Source of the DNA: Streptomyces fulvoviolaceus
GTDB lineage: Bacteria > Actinomycetota > Actinomycetes > Streptomycetales > Streptomycetaceae
Length of the DNA: 64,000 nucleotides
Direction of reading: 5' to 3'
Assembly (NCBI RefSeq): GCF_000718165.1
Contig: NZ_JOEY01000002.1
Location: 124,001-188,000, forward strand
Made by a program: the position numbers and the translations under genes. Of the stretch, positions 38,895-46,140 are shown one piece after another; positions within the stretch are counted from its first letter, which is position 1; each line of letters begins with the position of its first letter. The notes beneath the pieces are model-generated. The model saw only the letters and a program-made list of their open reading frames with translations, was not told the origin of the DNA and did not search any database.

Positions 38895-39707
38895 GTGCAC
38901 GGCAGTGAACGCGGGTCGGGGAACCTGAAGATGTTCGGCTCGTTGCTGCGCTTCTTCCGCGAGCGGGCGGGGATGACCCAGGAGGGGCTCGGCGGGTACG
39001 TCAAGTACTCCAAGTCCCAGGTGGCGATGGTGGAGCGGGGCGAACGGCCGCCCAAGGGAAGCTTCGTCGAAATCGCCGACGAGGTGCTGAGTGCACAAGG
39101 TGCACTTCTTAGCGCGGCGAAGGAGCTGAAGCTCAGCCGTTTCCCGTCATGGTTCGAGAACTACGCCGCGTTGGAAGCGGAAGCCGTCGCCATCTACATG
39201 TACGCCAACCACGTCATCCCCGGCCTGCTCCAGACCGAGGCGTACGGGCGGGCGACCTTCGACGTCCACTGCCCGCCCTTGGAGGACGAGGAGATCGAGG
39301 CCCGGCTGGCTGCCCGACTGGACCGACAGCAGGTCCTGAATCGCAAGCCCGCGCCCATCGTCGGCTTCGTGCTGGAAGAGCACGTTCTCAAGCGCCCTCT
39401 CGGTGGCAACCAAGCCCTCAAGGAGCAGCTGCGCCACATCCTCGACATCGGGACACGACGCAACGTCGAGATCCAGGTGATGCCGACGGACCAGGAGGTC
39501 CACGCGGGGCTGGACGGCCCGATGATCCTGCTGGAGACGAGCGAGCACCAGCAGATCGCCTACGTCGAGGGCCCGAGCAACGGCTACTTCATCAGCGAAC
39601 AACCGGACTTGGGCAACATGTTCGCGCGATATGGCATTCTGCGGGCGCAGGCTCTCACCCCCGCGGAGTCGGCGAAACTGATCGACGAGGTGGCAGGCGG
39701 ACTATGA
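38895..39707 (+). CDS. XRE-family regulator with DUF5753 domain (WhiJ-like)
   Basis: 270 residues. The N-terminal HTH covers about residues 14-70 (LLRFFRERAGMTQEGLGGYV, YSKSQVAMVERGERPP); the rest is the DUF5753 sensor-like domain (VIPGLLQTEAYGRA, GFVLEEHVLKRP, QVMPTDQEVHAG). The GTG at 38895 is chosen because GGGGAGG lies five bases upstream; a GTG at 38865 has no such site. The stop overlaps the DUF397 gene. Such pairs form the large WhiJ/AbaA-like family in Streptomyces that affects development and antibiotic production. Confidence 0.92.
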   Translation: MHGSERGSGNLKMFGSLLRFFRERAGMTQEGLGGYVKYSKSQVAMVERGERPPKGSFVEIADEVLSAQGALLSAAKELKLSRFPSWFENYAALEAEAVAIYMYANHVIPGLLQTEAYGRATFDVHCPPLEDEEIEARLAARLDRQQVLNRKPAPIVGFVLEEHVLKRPLGGNQALKEQLRHILDIGTRRNVEIQVMPTDQEVHAGLDGPMILLETSEHQQIAYVEGPSNGYFISEQPDLGNMFARYGILRAQALTPAESAKLIDEVAGGL

Positions 39708-39886
39708 GCACGGACCTGAACTGGTTCAAGAGCAGCTACAGCAGCGGCCAGGGCGGCGAGTGCCTGGAGATAGCACTCACCCCCACCACCATCCACATCC
39801 GCGACTCCAAGCACCCCGAGGCCACGACCCCCACCCTCACCGTCACCCCCACCACCTGGTCGACCTTCCTCGCGACCCTCTCCTAG
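39704..39886 (+). CDS. DUF397 small protein (partner of the XRE-DUF5753 regulator)
   Basis: 60 residues. The family signature is complete: LNWFKSSYSSGQGGECLEIA, then IHIRDSKHPE and TTWSTFLATL. The ATG overlaps the regulator stop by four bases. DUF397 proteins are the usual small acidic partner of WhiJ-like regulators and are thought to antagonise them. The TAG stop overlaps the convergent gene's stop in the tetranucleotide CTAG. Confidence 0.93.
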   Translation: MSTDLNWFKSSYSSGQGGECLEIALTPTTIHIRDSKHPEATTPTLTVTPTTWSTFLATLS

Positions 39887-40806
39887 AACATCCCGTTCCC
39901 GTTGGCGGAGCTCTCCGGTACGTCCTGCAGCACATCCCAGTGCTCGACGATCTTCCCGCCCCGCACCCGGAACAGATCGACGACTGCCTGCCCCCGCTCC
40001 CCCGGCGCATTGACGTAGTGGCTGTGGACCGCCACCAGGTCACCCTCGGCGATCACCCGCTTCCGTGAGACCGCCAGCTGCGGGAACGCCTCGAAGTACC
40101 CCCCGAGCCCCGCCTTCACGCCCGCCACCCCATCGGCAATACCAGGGTTGTGCTGGTGGTACTCGGACCCCCAGTACCGGTCGATCGCGGACAGGTCCTT
40201 CTTCACGAGCAGTTGGTCGAAGGCGGCGGTCACCAGCTTCTTGTTGTAGGCGGTGAGAAAGCCCGGCCCCGGCTGCGAGGTCTGCGGCCAACTCACGGTC
40301 GAGAACATGTCGTTGCCGTTGGCCGAACTCTCCGGCACGTTCTGCCCCGTGTCCCAGTGCTCGGCGATCTTCCCGCCCTGGAACCGGAAGATGTCGAAGA
40401 CGGCGGAGCCGCGCGTGCCCGGCGTCAGCACCACGTTGGAGTGCACCAGCACGAGGTCGCCGTCGGAGATCACCCGCTTGATGTCGTACACCGCATCCGG
40501 GAACTGCGCGTGCACAGACGTCGCCAGCCCCTTCAGGGTCTCCGCCCCGTCCGCGGCGAACGGGTTGTGCTGGATGTAGTCCGACCGTACGTAGCGGTCG
40601 ACGACGGCGGTGTCGCCCTGCTCGAAGACGCCCTTGAGGACACGGGCGGCGACCGCCTTCTGGTAGCCGAGGCGAGCGGAGTCGTCGGCATAACCGGCGG
40701 ATGCCGCGTGCGGCGCCGCGACGGCGGGTATCGCGGCCGCGCCCAGCAACGCGACGGAGGCCATGACGGCGACAACTGCCCTGCGGGCAGGCGTGGTGGG
40801 GGGCAT
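39883..40806 (-). CDS. secreted protein with two SnoaL/NTF2-like domains
   Basis: 307 residues. Signal peptide with AVVAVMASVALLGAAAIPAVA core and cleavage near residue 30-37. Two homologous halves follow, each ending in a nearly identical block (HWDTGQNVPESSANGND and HWDVLQDVPESSANGNG), so the gene arose by internal duplication. Each half has YIQHNP or YHQHNP and DGDLV/EGDLV motifs of the SnoaL-like cone fold. SnoaL relatives include polyketide cyclases and small-molecule binders; none of the function is clear for exported members. The promoter contains a CTAAC/GTTAG inverted repeat shared with the divergent reductase. Confidence 0.85.
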   Translation of the reverse strand: MPPTTPARRAVVAVMASVALLGAAAIPAVAAPHAASAGYADDSARLGYQKAVAARVLKGVFEQGDTAVVDRYVRSDYIQHNPFAADGAETLKGLATSVHAQFPDAVYDIKRVISDGDLVLVHSNVVLTPGTRGSAVFDIFRFQGGKIAEHWDTGQNVPESSANGNDMFSTVSWPQTSQPGPGFLTAYNKKLVTAAFDQLLVKKDLSAIDRYWGSEYHQHNPGIADGVAGVKAGLGGYFEAFPQLAVSRKRVIAEGDLVAVHSHYVNAPGERGQAVVDLFRVRGGKIVEHWDVLQDVPESSANGNGMF

Positions 40807-40863
40807 GGGACTCTCTTCCTAAGAACATTGAAAGTTCAAGCTCACACTTCCCACAGGAAAGCA

Positions 40864-40878
40864 CTAACTGTCGGTTAG
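40864..40878. promoter_or_regulatory. inverted repeat between SnoaL-like and aldo/keto reductase genes
   Basis: CTAAC-TGTCG-GTTAG, the form of a TetR- or MarR-type operator, placed between divergent starts at 40806 and 40929. No regulator gene is adjacent. Confidence 0.5.
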
Positions 40879-40928
40879 CGTCAAGATCCCTTGCTTCGAG
40901 CGCACTCCAGGACGTTGGCTTGGTAGTC

Positions 40929-41921
40929 ATGAAGTACACGCAGCTCGGACGCACCGGACTCAAGGTCAGCCGACTCGTCCTCGGCACCATGAACTTCGGC
41001 CCGCAGACCGACGAAGCCGACTCCCACGCGATCATGGACTCGGCGCTCGGCGCGGGCATCAACTTCGTCGACACGGCCAACGTGTACGGCTGGGGCGAGA
41101 ACAAGGGCCGTACCGAAGAGATCATCGGCAACTGGTTCGCCAAGGGAGGCGAGCGCCGCGACAAGGTCGTGCTCGCCACCAAGGTGTACGGGAACATGGC
41201 CGGCGACGGCCCCTCCTGGCCCAACCACGACAAGCTCTCCGCGCTCAACATCCGGCGCGCGGTCGACGCCAGCCTGAAGCGGCTGCAGACCGACTACATC
41301 GACGTCTACCAGTTCCACCACGTCGACCGCGCCACTCCCTTCGAGGAGATCTGGCAGGCGATCGACGTCCTCATCCAGCAGGGCAAGATCCTGTACGTCG
41401 GGTCCTCCAACTTCCCCGGTTACAAGATCGCCCAGGCCAACGAGATCGCGGCGAAGCGCGGCGGCACCATCGGCCTCGTCAGCGAGCAGTGCCTCTACAA
41501 CCTCGCCGAGCGCCGCGCCGAGATGGAGGTCATCCCGGCCGCGCAGGAGTACGGGCTCGGGGTCATCCCCTGGTCGCCGCTGCAGGGCGGACTGCTCGGC
41601 GGGGTCATCAAGAAGCAGGTCGAGGGCGGCCGCCGCGCCTCCGGCCGGGCCGCCGACACGCTCGCCGACCCCACCTCACGCGCCCAGATCCAGGCGTACG
41701 AGGACCTGCTCGACAAGCACGGCCTCGAGCCTGGCGACACCGCACTGGCCTGGCTGCTCACCCGCCCCGGCGTGACCGGCCCGATCGTGGGCCCGCGTAC
41801 GGCAGAGCAGCTCGACTCGGCGATCCGGGCGGTCGACCTGGACCTGAGCGAGGAACTCCTGACCTCGCTGGACGAGATCTTCCCGGGCCCAGGCCCCTCT
41901 CCTGAGGCATTTGCCTGGTAG
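40929..41921 (+). CDS. aldo/keto reductase
   Basis: 330-residue NADPH-dependent carbonyl reductase. Catalytic tetrad positions are visible: Asp48 (NFVDTANVYG), Tyr53, Lys85 (VLATKVYG) and His130 (DVYQFHH). The NADP-binding tail has GPIVGPRTAEQLD. The ATG at 40929 is chosen over an upstream in-frame start three codons earlier. It is divergent from the SnoaL-like gene with which it may share a repressor. Substrate unknown; an oxidative or aldehyde stress role is plausible. Confidence 0.94.
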   Translation: MKYTQLGRTGLKVSRLVLGTMNFGPQTDEADSHAIMDSALGAGINFVDTANVYGWGENKGRTEEIIGNWFAKGGERRDKVVLATKVYGNMAGDGPSWPNHDKLSALNIRRAVDASLKRLQTDYIDVYQFHHVDRATPFEEIWQAIDVLIQQGKILYVGSSNFPGYKIAQANEIAAKRGGTIGLVSEQCLYNLAERRAEMEVIPAAQEYGLGVIPWSPLQGGLLGGVIKKQVEGGRRASGRAADTLADPTSRAQIQAYEDLLDKHGLEPGDTALAWLLTRPGVTGPIVGPRTAEQLDSAIRAVDLDLSEELLTSLDEIFPGPGPSPEAFAW

Positions 41922-41922
41922 T

Positions 41923-41990
41923 AACGCCCTTAGGGGCGGCGGGGCTGCATTCGATATGCGGCTCCGCCGCGTGGGCGCGACCAGCCACAG
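41923..41990 (-). repeat. dispersed Streptomyces intergenic repeat, copy B
   Basis: Reverse-oriented relative to copies A and C, beginning 2 bp after the aldo/keto reductase stop. Contains GCGGCTCCGCCGC hairpin and ends GGGCGCGACCAGCCAC. It could serve as a terminator for the reductase gene. Confidence 0.75.
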
Positions 41991-42035
41991 ACGGCCCGCA
42001 CTCGGCAACGAACGCGCAGTTCCCCAGCCGGCCCT

Positions 42036-42125
42036 CTACCCGCCGAGCGCCGCAGCCAACGCAACGACGACGAACATCAGCACAAGCACACCGGCCATGA
42101 TCCGGTTCCGGGTTTTCGGGTCCAC
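42036..42125 (-). CDS. very small membrane protein (29 aa)
   Basis: GTG at 42125 gives a 29-residue peptide: a basic head VDPKTRNR followed by one hydrophobic helix (VLVLMFVVVALAAALGG). It starts 10 bp after the thpR stop on the same strand, so it is likely co-transcribed. I recall similar one-helix proteins in other Streptomyces at this position, but there is no strong ribosome site and the size allows chance. Confidence 0.45.
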   Translation of the reverse strand: MDPKTRNRIMAGVLVLMFVVVALAAALGG

Positions 42126-42135
42126 ATACCCGAGC

Positions 42136-42708
42136 CTAACCGGCCCCGCCCAGCGCCCAGCGAGCGACCACCTCATACCGCGGCTGCTCCCCCGGCACCC
42201 CCGACCTCGGCAGGTTGCTGCGCACCAGCGCCAGCTCGTCCACCGTCCAGGTGCGGCTGGTGAACCCGTCCAGGGCCCGGACATACGGCTGTACGTCCAC
42301 GTCCTCCCGGCTGCGCGCCACCGTCAGGTGGGCCTTGTACCGCCGGTGCTCCCCCATCGCCACCCCCGCCTTCCGCGCCGCCGCCTCCGCACGGTCGGCC
42401 AGCAGCCGCAGCGCCGGCAGATCGCCGGAGGCCCCCGCCCACAGCGCCCGCCCATGCCCGAACTGCCCACCGCCACGCACCGCCAGCTCAAAAGCAGCGG
42501 CACGGCGCGCCGCCCGCTCCAGCCGCACCGACAGATCCGCTACGACGTCCTCCTCCACCTCACCGTAGAACGCGAGGGTGAAGTGCCACCCGGGGCGCCC
42601 CGTCCAGCGCAGCCCGTCCGCGCCGGGCAGCTTCCTCAACTCGGCGACCTCCAGGGCAAGTTCCCCGGCCACATCCTCAGGCGGCAGCACGGCGGCGAAG
42701 AGTCTCAT
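42136..42708 (-). CDS. thpR: RNA 2',3'-cyclic phosphodiesterase
   Basis: 190 residues of the 2H phosphoesterase superfamily. Both HxTx motifs are present: HFTLAF at about residue 42 and HLTVAR at about 126. The N-terminus MRLFAAVLPPEDV is typical of ThpR/LigT. The enzyme opens 2',3'-cyclic phosphates on RNA ends and can ligate tRNA halves in vitro. The ATG at 42708 is the only sensible start. Its promoter region is shared with the divergent Uma2 gene. Confidence 0.92.
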   Translation of the reverse strand: MRLFAAVLPPEDVAGELALEVAELRKLPGADGLRWTGRPGWHFTLAFYGEVEEDVVADLSVRLERAARRAAAFELAVRGGGQFGHGRALWAGASGDLPALRLLADRAEAAARKAGVAMGEHRRYKAHLTVARSREDVDVQPYVRALDGFTSRTWTVDELALVRSNLPRSGVPGEQPRYEVVARWALGGAG

Positions 42709-42750
42709 GAGGCCAGTCTGCCGCCGTGCCCTTGTGTACCTGAGCGTGAC

Positions 42751-42773
42751 CCGGTCACCGTGCGTATCGTTGT
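42751..42773 (+). promoter_or_regulatory. conserved Uma2 upstream motif, intact copy
   Basis: CCGGTCACCGTGCGTATCGTTGT, 48 bp before the Uma2 ATG, 21/23 identical to the motif before the decayed paralogue. Probably the promoter or a regulator site. Confidence 0.55.
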
Positions 42774-42821
42774 ACTGCGCGGCTGTGCTCGAACGAGTCT
42801 CGGCCGGGGAGGAGCGCCACG

Positions 42822-43409
42822 ATGACCGTCCTTGAAGACAGGATCGAGATGGCCGAGAGCAGCGGCGAACCCACGCTCGACGCGATGTTCGAGTGGCTGG
42901 AGAAGATGCCCGTCCCCGAGGGAACCAAGGTCGAGATCGTCGGGGGGAACATCTTCATGTCACCGCAGCGCCGCACGCACTGGCAGATCATCTTCGACGT
43001 CCTCGACCAGCTGCGCGCCCGGTATCCGAGGCAGCGCCTGATGTCCGATGTCCGCATCGACTTCCCCGGGCGTCTCAACGGGTTCGCGTGCGACGTGGCG
43101 GCCCTCGCGGAGGGCTTCGAGGCGGGCGACAAGGGACGGCTGCGGTATCAGGACATCGAGTTCGTCGCCGAGGTGATCTCCAAGGACACCGGCCGCAACG
43201 ACTACGAGCCCAAGAAGGCGGTGTACGCCGCCGCCGAGGTGCCGGTGTACCTGATCGTGGACCCGTACACGGGCCAGTGGCACCTGCACACCCTGCCGAA
43301 GGACGGCGAGTACCGGGGAACGCTCAGCCTCGACTTCGGTGACGAGATCGACCTGACCGGAACGGTCGTCGACCTGGTCATCAAGACCGAGGAGTTCCCC
43401 CGCGACTGA
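42822..43409 (+). CDS. Uma2-family (DUF820) endonuclease-like protein
   Basis: 195 residues. The PD-(D/E)xK-like core is visible: KVEIVGGNIFMSP, THWQIIFDVLDQLR, SDVRIDFPG, FACDVAALAEG, then EFVAEVISKDTGRNDYEPKKAVYAAAEVPVYLIVDPY with the acidic and lysine residues expected of the fold. The ATG at 42822 has GGGGAGGAG upstream. Uma2 genes occur in many copies in Streptomyces and cyanobacteria; biological role is unclear, and a link to mobile elements has been suggested. A decayed paralogue lies at 35687-36176. Confidence 0.93.
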   Translation: MTVLEDRIEMAESSGEPTLDAMFEWLEKMPVPEGTKVEIVGGNIFMSPQRRTHWQIIFDVLDQLRARYPRQRLMSDVRIDFPGRLNGFACDVAALAEGFEAGDKGRLRYQDIEFVAEVISKDTGRNDYEPKKAVYAAAEVPVYLIVDPYTGQWHLHTLPKDGEYRGTLSLDFGDEIDLTGTVVDLVIKTEEFPRD

Positions 43410-43435
43410 CGCGGAGATTCGCCTAGGGTCCCCCC

Positions 43436-43948
43436 ATGGCAATCATCGACATCAGGGAAGGCGGGCCCGACGACATCCCCGCGATACTCAACATGCTCGA
43501 CAGCAGTGTGGAGTGGCTGGTCGCGCAGGGGCGGACCGGGCAGTGGGGCAGCACCCCCTGGTCGGCCAGTCCGAGGGCCGTGGAGGTGGTGACCAAGTAC
43601 GTCACCCAGGGCGCCCCCTACATCGCCGAGTTCGACGGCGTCCCGGCGGGGACCCTGACCCTCACCGACGGGCCCGGGCCGGGCCTGGCGCCCGTGGACG
43701 AACCCGAGCGGTACATCCACGTCCTCGCCTCCGAGCGACGCTTCAAGGGCCATGGCGTCGGCTCCGCGCTGCTCGCGCACGCCGTCGAGGAGACCCGGCG
43801 GGCGGGCGTCTCGCTGCTGCGGGTGGACTGCTACGCCGGTGACGACGGCAAGCTCGTCCGCTACTACGAGAGCCACGGTTTCGTCCGTACGGAGGCCTTC
43901 ACGGGGATCGACGAGTGGCCGGGACAGATCCTGGCCCGGAGGGTGTGA
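43436..43948 (+). CDS. GNAT-family N-acetyltransferase
   Basis: 170 residues. The acetyl-CoA-binding motif A reads ERRFKGHGVGSALLAHAVEE, preceded by YIHVLAS and followed by LLRVDCYA and YYESHGFVRTE (motif B). The ATG at 43436 has no ribosome site, but TAGGGT ends six bases before it, suggesting a leaderless transcript. It follows the Uma2 gene by 26 bp. Acceptor unknown. Confidence 0.92.
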   Translation: MAIIDIREGGPDDIPAILNMLDSSVEWLVAQGRTGQWGSTPWSASPRAVEVVTKYVTQGAPYIAEFDGVPAGTLTLTDGPGPGLAPVDEPERYIHVLASERRFKGHGVGSALLAHAVEETRRAGVSLLRVDCYAGDDGKLVRYYESHGFVRTEAFTGIDEWPGQILARRV

Positions 43949-43974
43949 CCCTCCGGGCCAGGCATGAGGTCAGG

Positions 43975-45333
43975 TCAGGCCGCCGTAGCCAACTGCTCCT
44001 GCGCCTCCCGCGGCACGAACCGCACCCGCGGGTGGCCGCGGTTCCAGCCGACCGACAGCCGCAGGTTGCCGACGCGGGCCAGGACCAGGCCGATGGTCAC
44101 GGCCGCGACAGCCGAGATGGCGCCGCCTGCCGCGATGCCCGCCCGGACGCCGTAGGCATCCGTGATCCAGCCGGCGATCGGCGCGCCCACCGGCGCGCCG
44201 CCCATGAACACCATCATGTAGAGGGCCATCACGCGGCCCCGCATGGCCGGGTCGGTGCTCATCTGGACGCTGCTGTTCGCGGTGACGTTGACCGTCATGC
44301 CGAACATGCCGATCGGGACCATGAGCAGGGCGAACAGCCACAGGGAAGGAGCGATCGACGCCACGATCTCCATCGTGCCGAAGGCCACCGCCCCCGCGAC
44401 CAGCACCCGCATCCGGGCCGTGCCGCGCCGGGCCGCGAGCAGGGCGCCCGCCAGGGAGCCGACCGCCATCAGCGTGTTGAAGAGGCTGTAGGAACCCGCG
44501 CCCGCGTGGAAGACGTCGTCGGCGAAGGCCGAGAGGTAGACGGGGAAGTTGAAGCCGAAGGTGCTGACGAACCCGACCAGGACGATCGTCCAGATCAGCT
44601 CGGGGCGCCCGGCCACGTATTGCAGGCCCTCCCGCAGCTGGCCCTTGCCGCGCGGGGTCCGCTCGACGGCGTGCAGTTCACGCGAGCGCATCATCAGCAG
44701 GCCGACGAGGGGCGCGACGAAGGACAAGCCGTTGAAGAGGAACGCCCAGCCGGTGCCGACACCGGTGATCATCACGCCGGCCACGGCGGGACCGACCAGC
44801 CGGGCCGACTGGAAGTTCGCGGAGTTCATGCTGACCGCGTTCTGCAGCTGGTCCGGGCCGACCATCTCGGAGACGAAGGTCTGGCGGGCCGGGTTGTCGA
44901 CGACGGTCGCGAGGCCCACGGCGAAGGCGGCGACGTAGACGTGCCAGACCTGGACGTGGCCGGAGAGGGTGAGGACGGCGAGCGCGATGCCGGTGACGGC
45001 CATCGAGGACTGCGTGAACAGCAGCGTGCGGCGCTTGGGCAGACGGTCGACGAGGACGCCGCCGTAGAGGCCGAAGAGAAGCATCGGCAGGAACTGCAGG
45101 GCCGTCGTGACGCCGACGGCGGTGGCGGAGCCGGTGAGGCTGAGCACCAGCCAGTCCTGGGCGATGCGCTGCATCCAGGTGCCGATGTTGGAGACGACCT
45201 GGCCCATGAAGAACAGGCGGTAGTTCCTGACCTTCAGGGAGCTGAACATGGACGAGCGTTTGGGACGGGGAGGGGACAGGGAATCGTGGGTGGTCGGTGC
45301 GGGGGCGGAGTCTGCTCCGGGTCCCGAACTCAA
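43975..45333 (-). CDS. MFS transporter (DHA3/EntS-like)
   Basis: 452-residue permease with about twelve helices. The N-terminal FSSLKVRNYRLFFMGQVVSNIGTWMQRIAQDWLVL block and VDNPARQTFVSEMVG are typical of the DHA3/EntS-like exporters. A proline/serine-rich cytoplasmic leader of 30 residues precedes the first helix. The TTG at 45333 is chosen because AGAGGAGG lies eight bases upstream; it starts 23 bp after the marR stop. Co-transcription with the MarR gene suggests a drug- or phenolic-responsive exporter. Confidence 0.92.
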   Translation of the reverse strand: MSSGPGADSAPAPTTHDSLSPPRPKRSSMFSSLKVRNYRLFFMGQVVSNIGTWMQRIAQDWLVLSLTGSATAVGVTTALQFLPMLLFGLYGGVLVDRLPKRRTLLFTQSSMAVTGIALAVLTLSGHVQVWHVYVAAFAVGLATVVDNPARQTFVSEMVGPDQLQNAVSMNSANFQSARLVGPAVAGVMITGVGTGWAFLFNGLSFVAPLVGLLMMRSRELHAVERTPRGKGQLREGLQYVAGRPELIWTIVLVGFVSTFGFNFPVYLSAFADDVFHAGAGSYSLFNTLMAVGSLAGALLAARRGTARMRVLVAGAVAFGTMEIVASIAPSLWLFALLMVPIGMFGMTVNVTANSSVQMSTDPAMRGRVMALYMMVFMGGAPVGAPIAGWITDAYGVRAGIAAGGAISAVAAVTIGLVLARVGNLRLSVGWNRGHPRVRFVPREAQEQLATAA

Positions 45334-45356
45334 AAGGGTCGCCTCCTCTTTGTGGC

Positions 45357-45812
45357 CTAAAGGTGTGCGAGCTTCTCCAGCACAGGGGCGGCGGCGCGCA
45401 GTTTCGCCCACTCGTCCTCGTCGAGGCCGTCGACCAGGGTGGCCAGGAAGGCGTTCCGCTTGGCGCGGCTCTCCGCGAGCATGGCCTCGGCCTGCTCGGT
45501 CTTCGTGACGACCTTCTGGCGCCGGTCCTCGGGATGCGGCTCCAGGCGGACCAGGCCCTTGGCCTCCAGCAGCGCCACGATGCGGGTCATCGAGGGCGGC
45601 TGGACGTGCTCCTTGCGGGCGAGCTCGCCCGGGGTGGCCTTGCCGCAGAGGGACAGGGTGCCGAGCACCGACATCTCGGTGGGGCTCAGCGACTCGTCGA
45701 CCCGCTGGTGCTTGAGCCGACGGGACAGCCGCATCACGGCGGAGCGAAGGGAGTTCACGGCGGCAGCGTCGTCGCCATGGGTAAGGTCCGGCATCTCCTT
45801 AGGGTAACTCAT
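45357..45812 (-). CDS. MarR-family transcriptional regulator
   Basis: 151 residues. The winged helix covers LSPTEMSVLGTLSLCGKATPGELARKEHV, then QPPSMTRIVALLEAKGLVRLEPHPEDRRQKVVTKT (recognition helix and wing). The ATG at 45812 (MSYPKEMPD) is preferred: the ATG at 45794 abuts its AAGGAG with no spacing. It heads an operon with the MFS exporter, a common self-regulated MarR layout. The promoter is short and AT-rich for this genome (TTGTTTAGCGAGAGTAATGAG), probably including its own operator. Confidence 0.92.
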   Translation of the reverse strand: MSYPKEMPDLTHGDDAAAVNSLRSAVMRLSRRLKHQRVDESLSPTEMSVLGTLSLCGKATPGELARKEHVQPPSMTRIVALLEAKGLVRLEPHPEDRRQKVVTKTEQAEAMLAESRAKRNAFLATLVDGLDEDEWAKLRAAAPVLEKLAHL

Positions 45813-45877
45813 TACTCTCGCTAAACAAGCTGGTACGCACGGCGATTCCCGTGACACAGGCCACTGAAACCAGATCG

Positions 45878-45893
45878 TCACTCGTACGAGTGA
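45878..45893. promoter_or_regulatory. 16-bp perfect palindrome TCACTCGTACGAGTGA
   Basis: Lies between the divergent marR start (45812) and the ribbon-helix-helix gene (45946). Perfect symmetry over 16 bp is rare by chance; likely operator for either adjacent regulator. Confidence 0.65.
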
Positions 45894-45945
45894 GTCGGCA
45901 GCAGAAAGTGAACGCCGTCCCCCCATCCCCCGGACCCTCGTGTTC

Positions 45946-46128
45946 ATGGGGACAAGCGTGCTCAGCCTGCGGATAGACGGGGAGCTGCTCGAGCGGCTCC
46001 GACACCATGCGGCGAAAAGGGGAATGAGCGTCCAGGACTATGTGGTCCGAACGCTCATCCGGGACGACTTCGACGAGCGGTTCCAGGCCGCCGTCGACGA
46101 GACGGAGAAGTTCTACGGGGTCACGTGA
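45946..46128 (+). CDS. orphan ribbon-helix-helix (Arc/MetJ-like) protein
   Basis: 60 residues. GTSVLSLRIDGELLERLRHH gives the beta strand and helix 1, and RGMSVQDYVVRTLIR helix 2 of an Arc-type ribbon-helix-helix fold; the acidic tail DDFDERFQAAVDETEKFYG resembles antitoxin C-termini. No toxin gene is adjacent: the next gene is a convergent permease. The ATG at 45946 is chosen over GTG at 45940; no ribosome site is visible for either. It could be a DNA-binding regulator using the palindrome upstream. Confidence 0.8.
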   Translation: MGTSVLSLRIDGELLERLRHHAAKRGMSVQDYVVRTLIRDDFDERFQAAVDETEKFYGVT

Positions 46129-46140
46129 GGCCCCTCTGGA

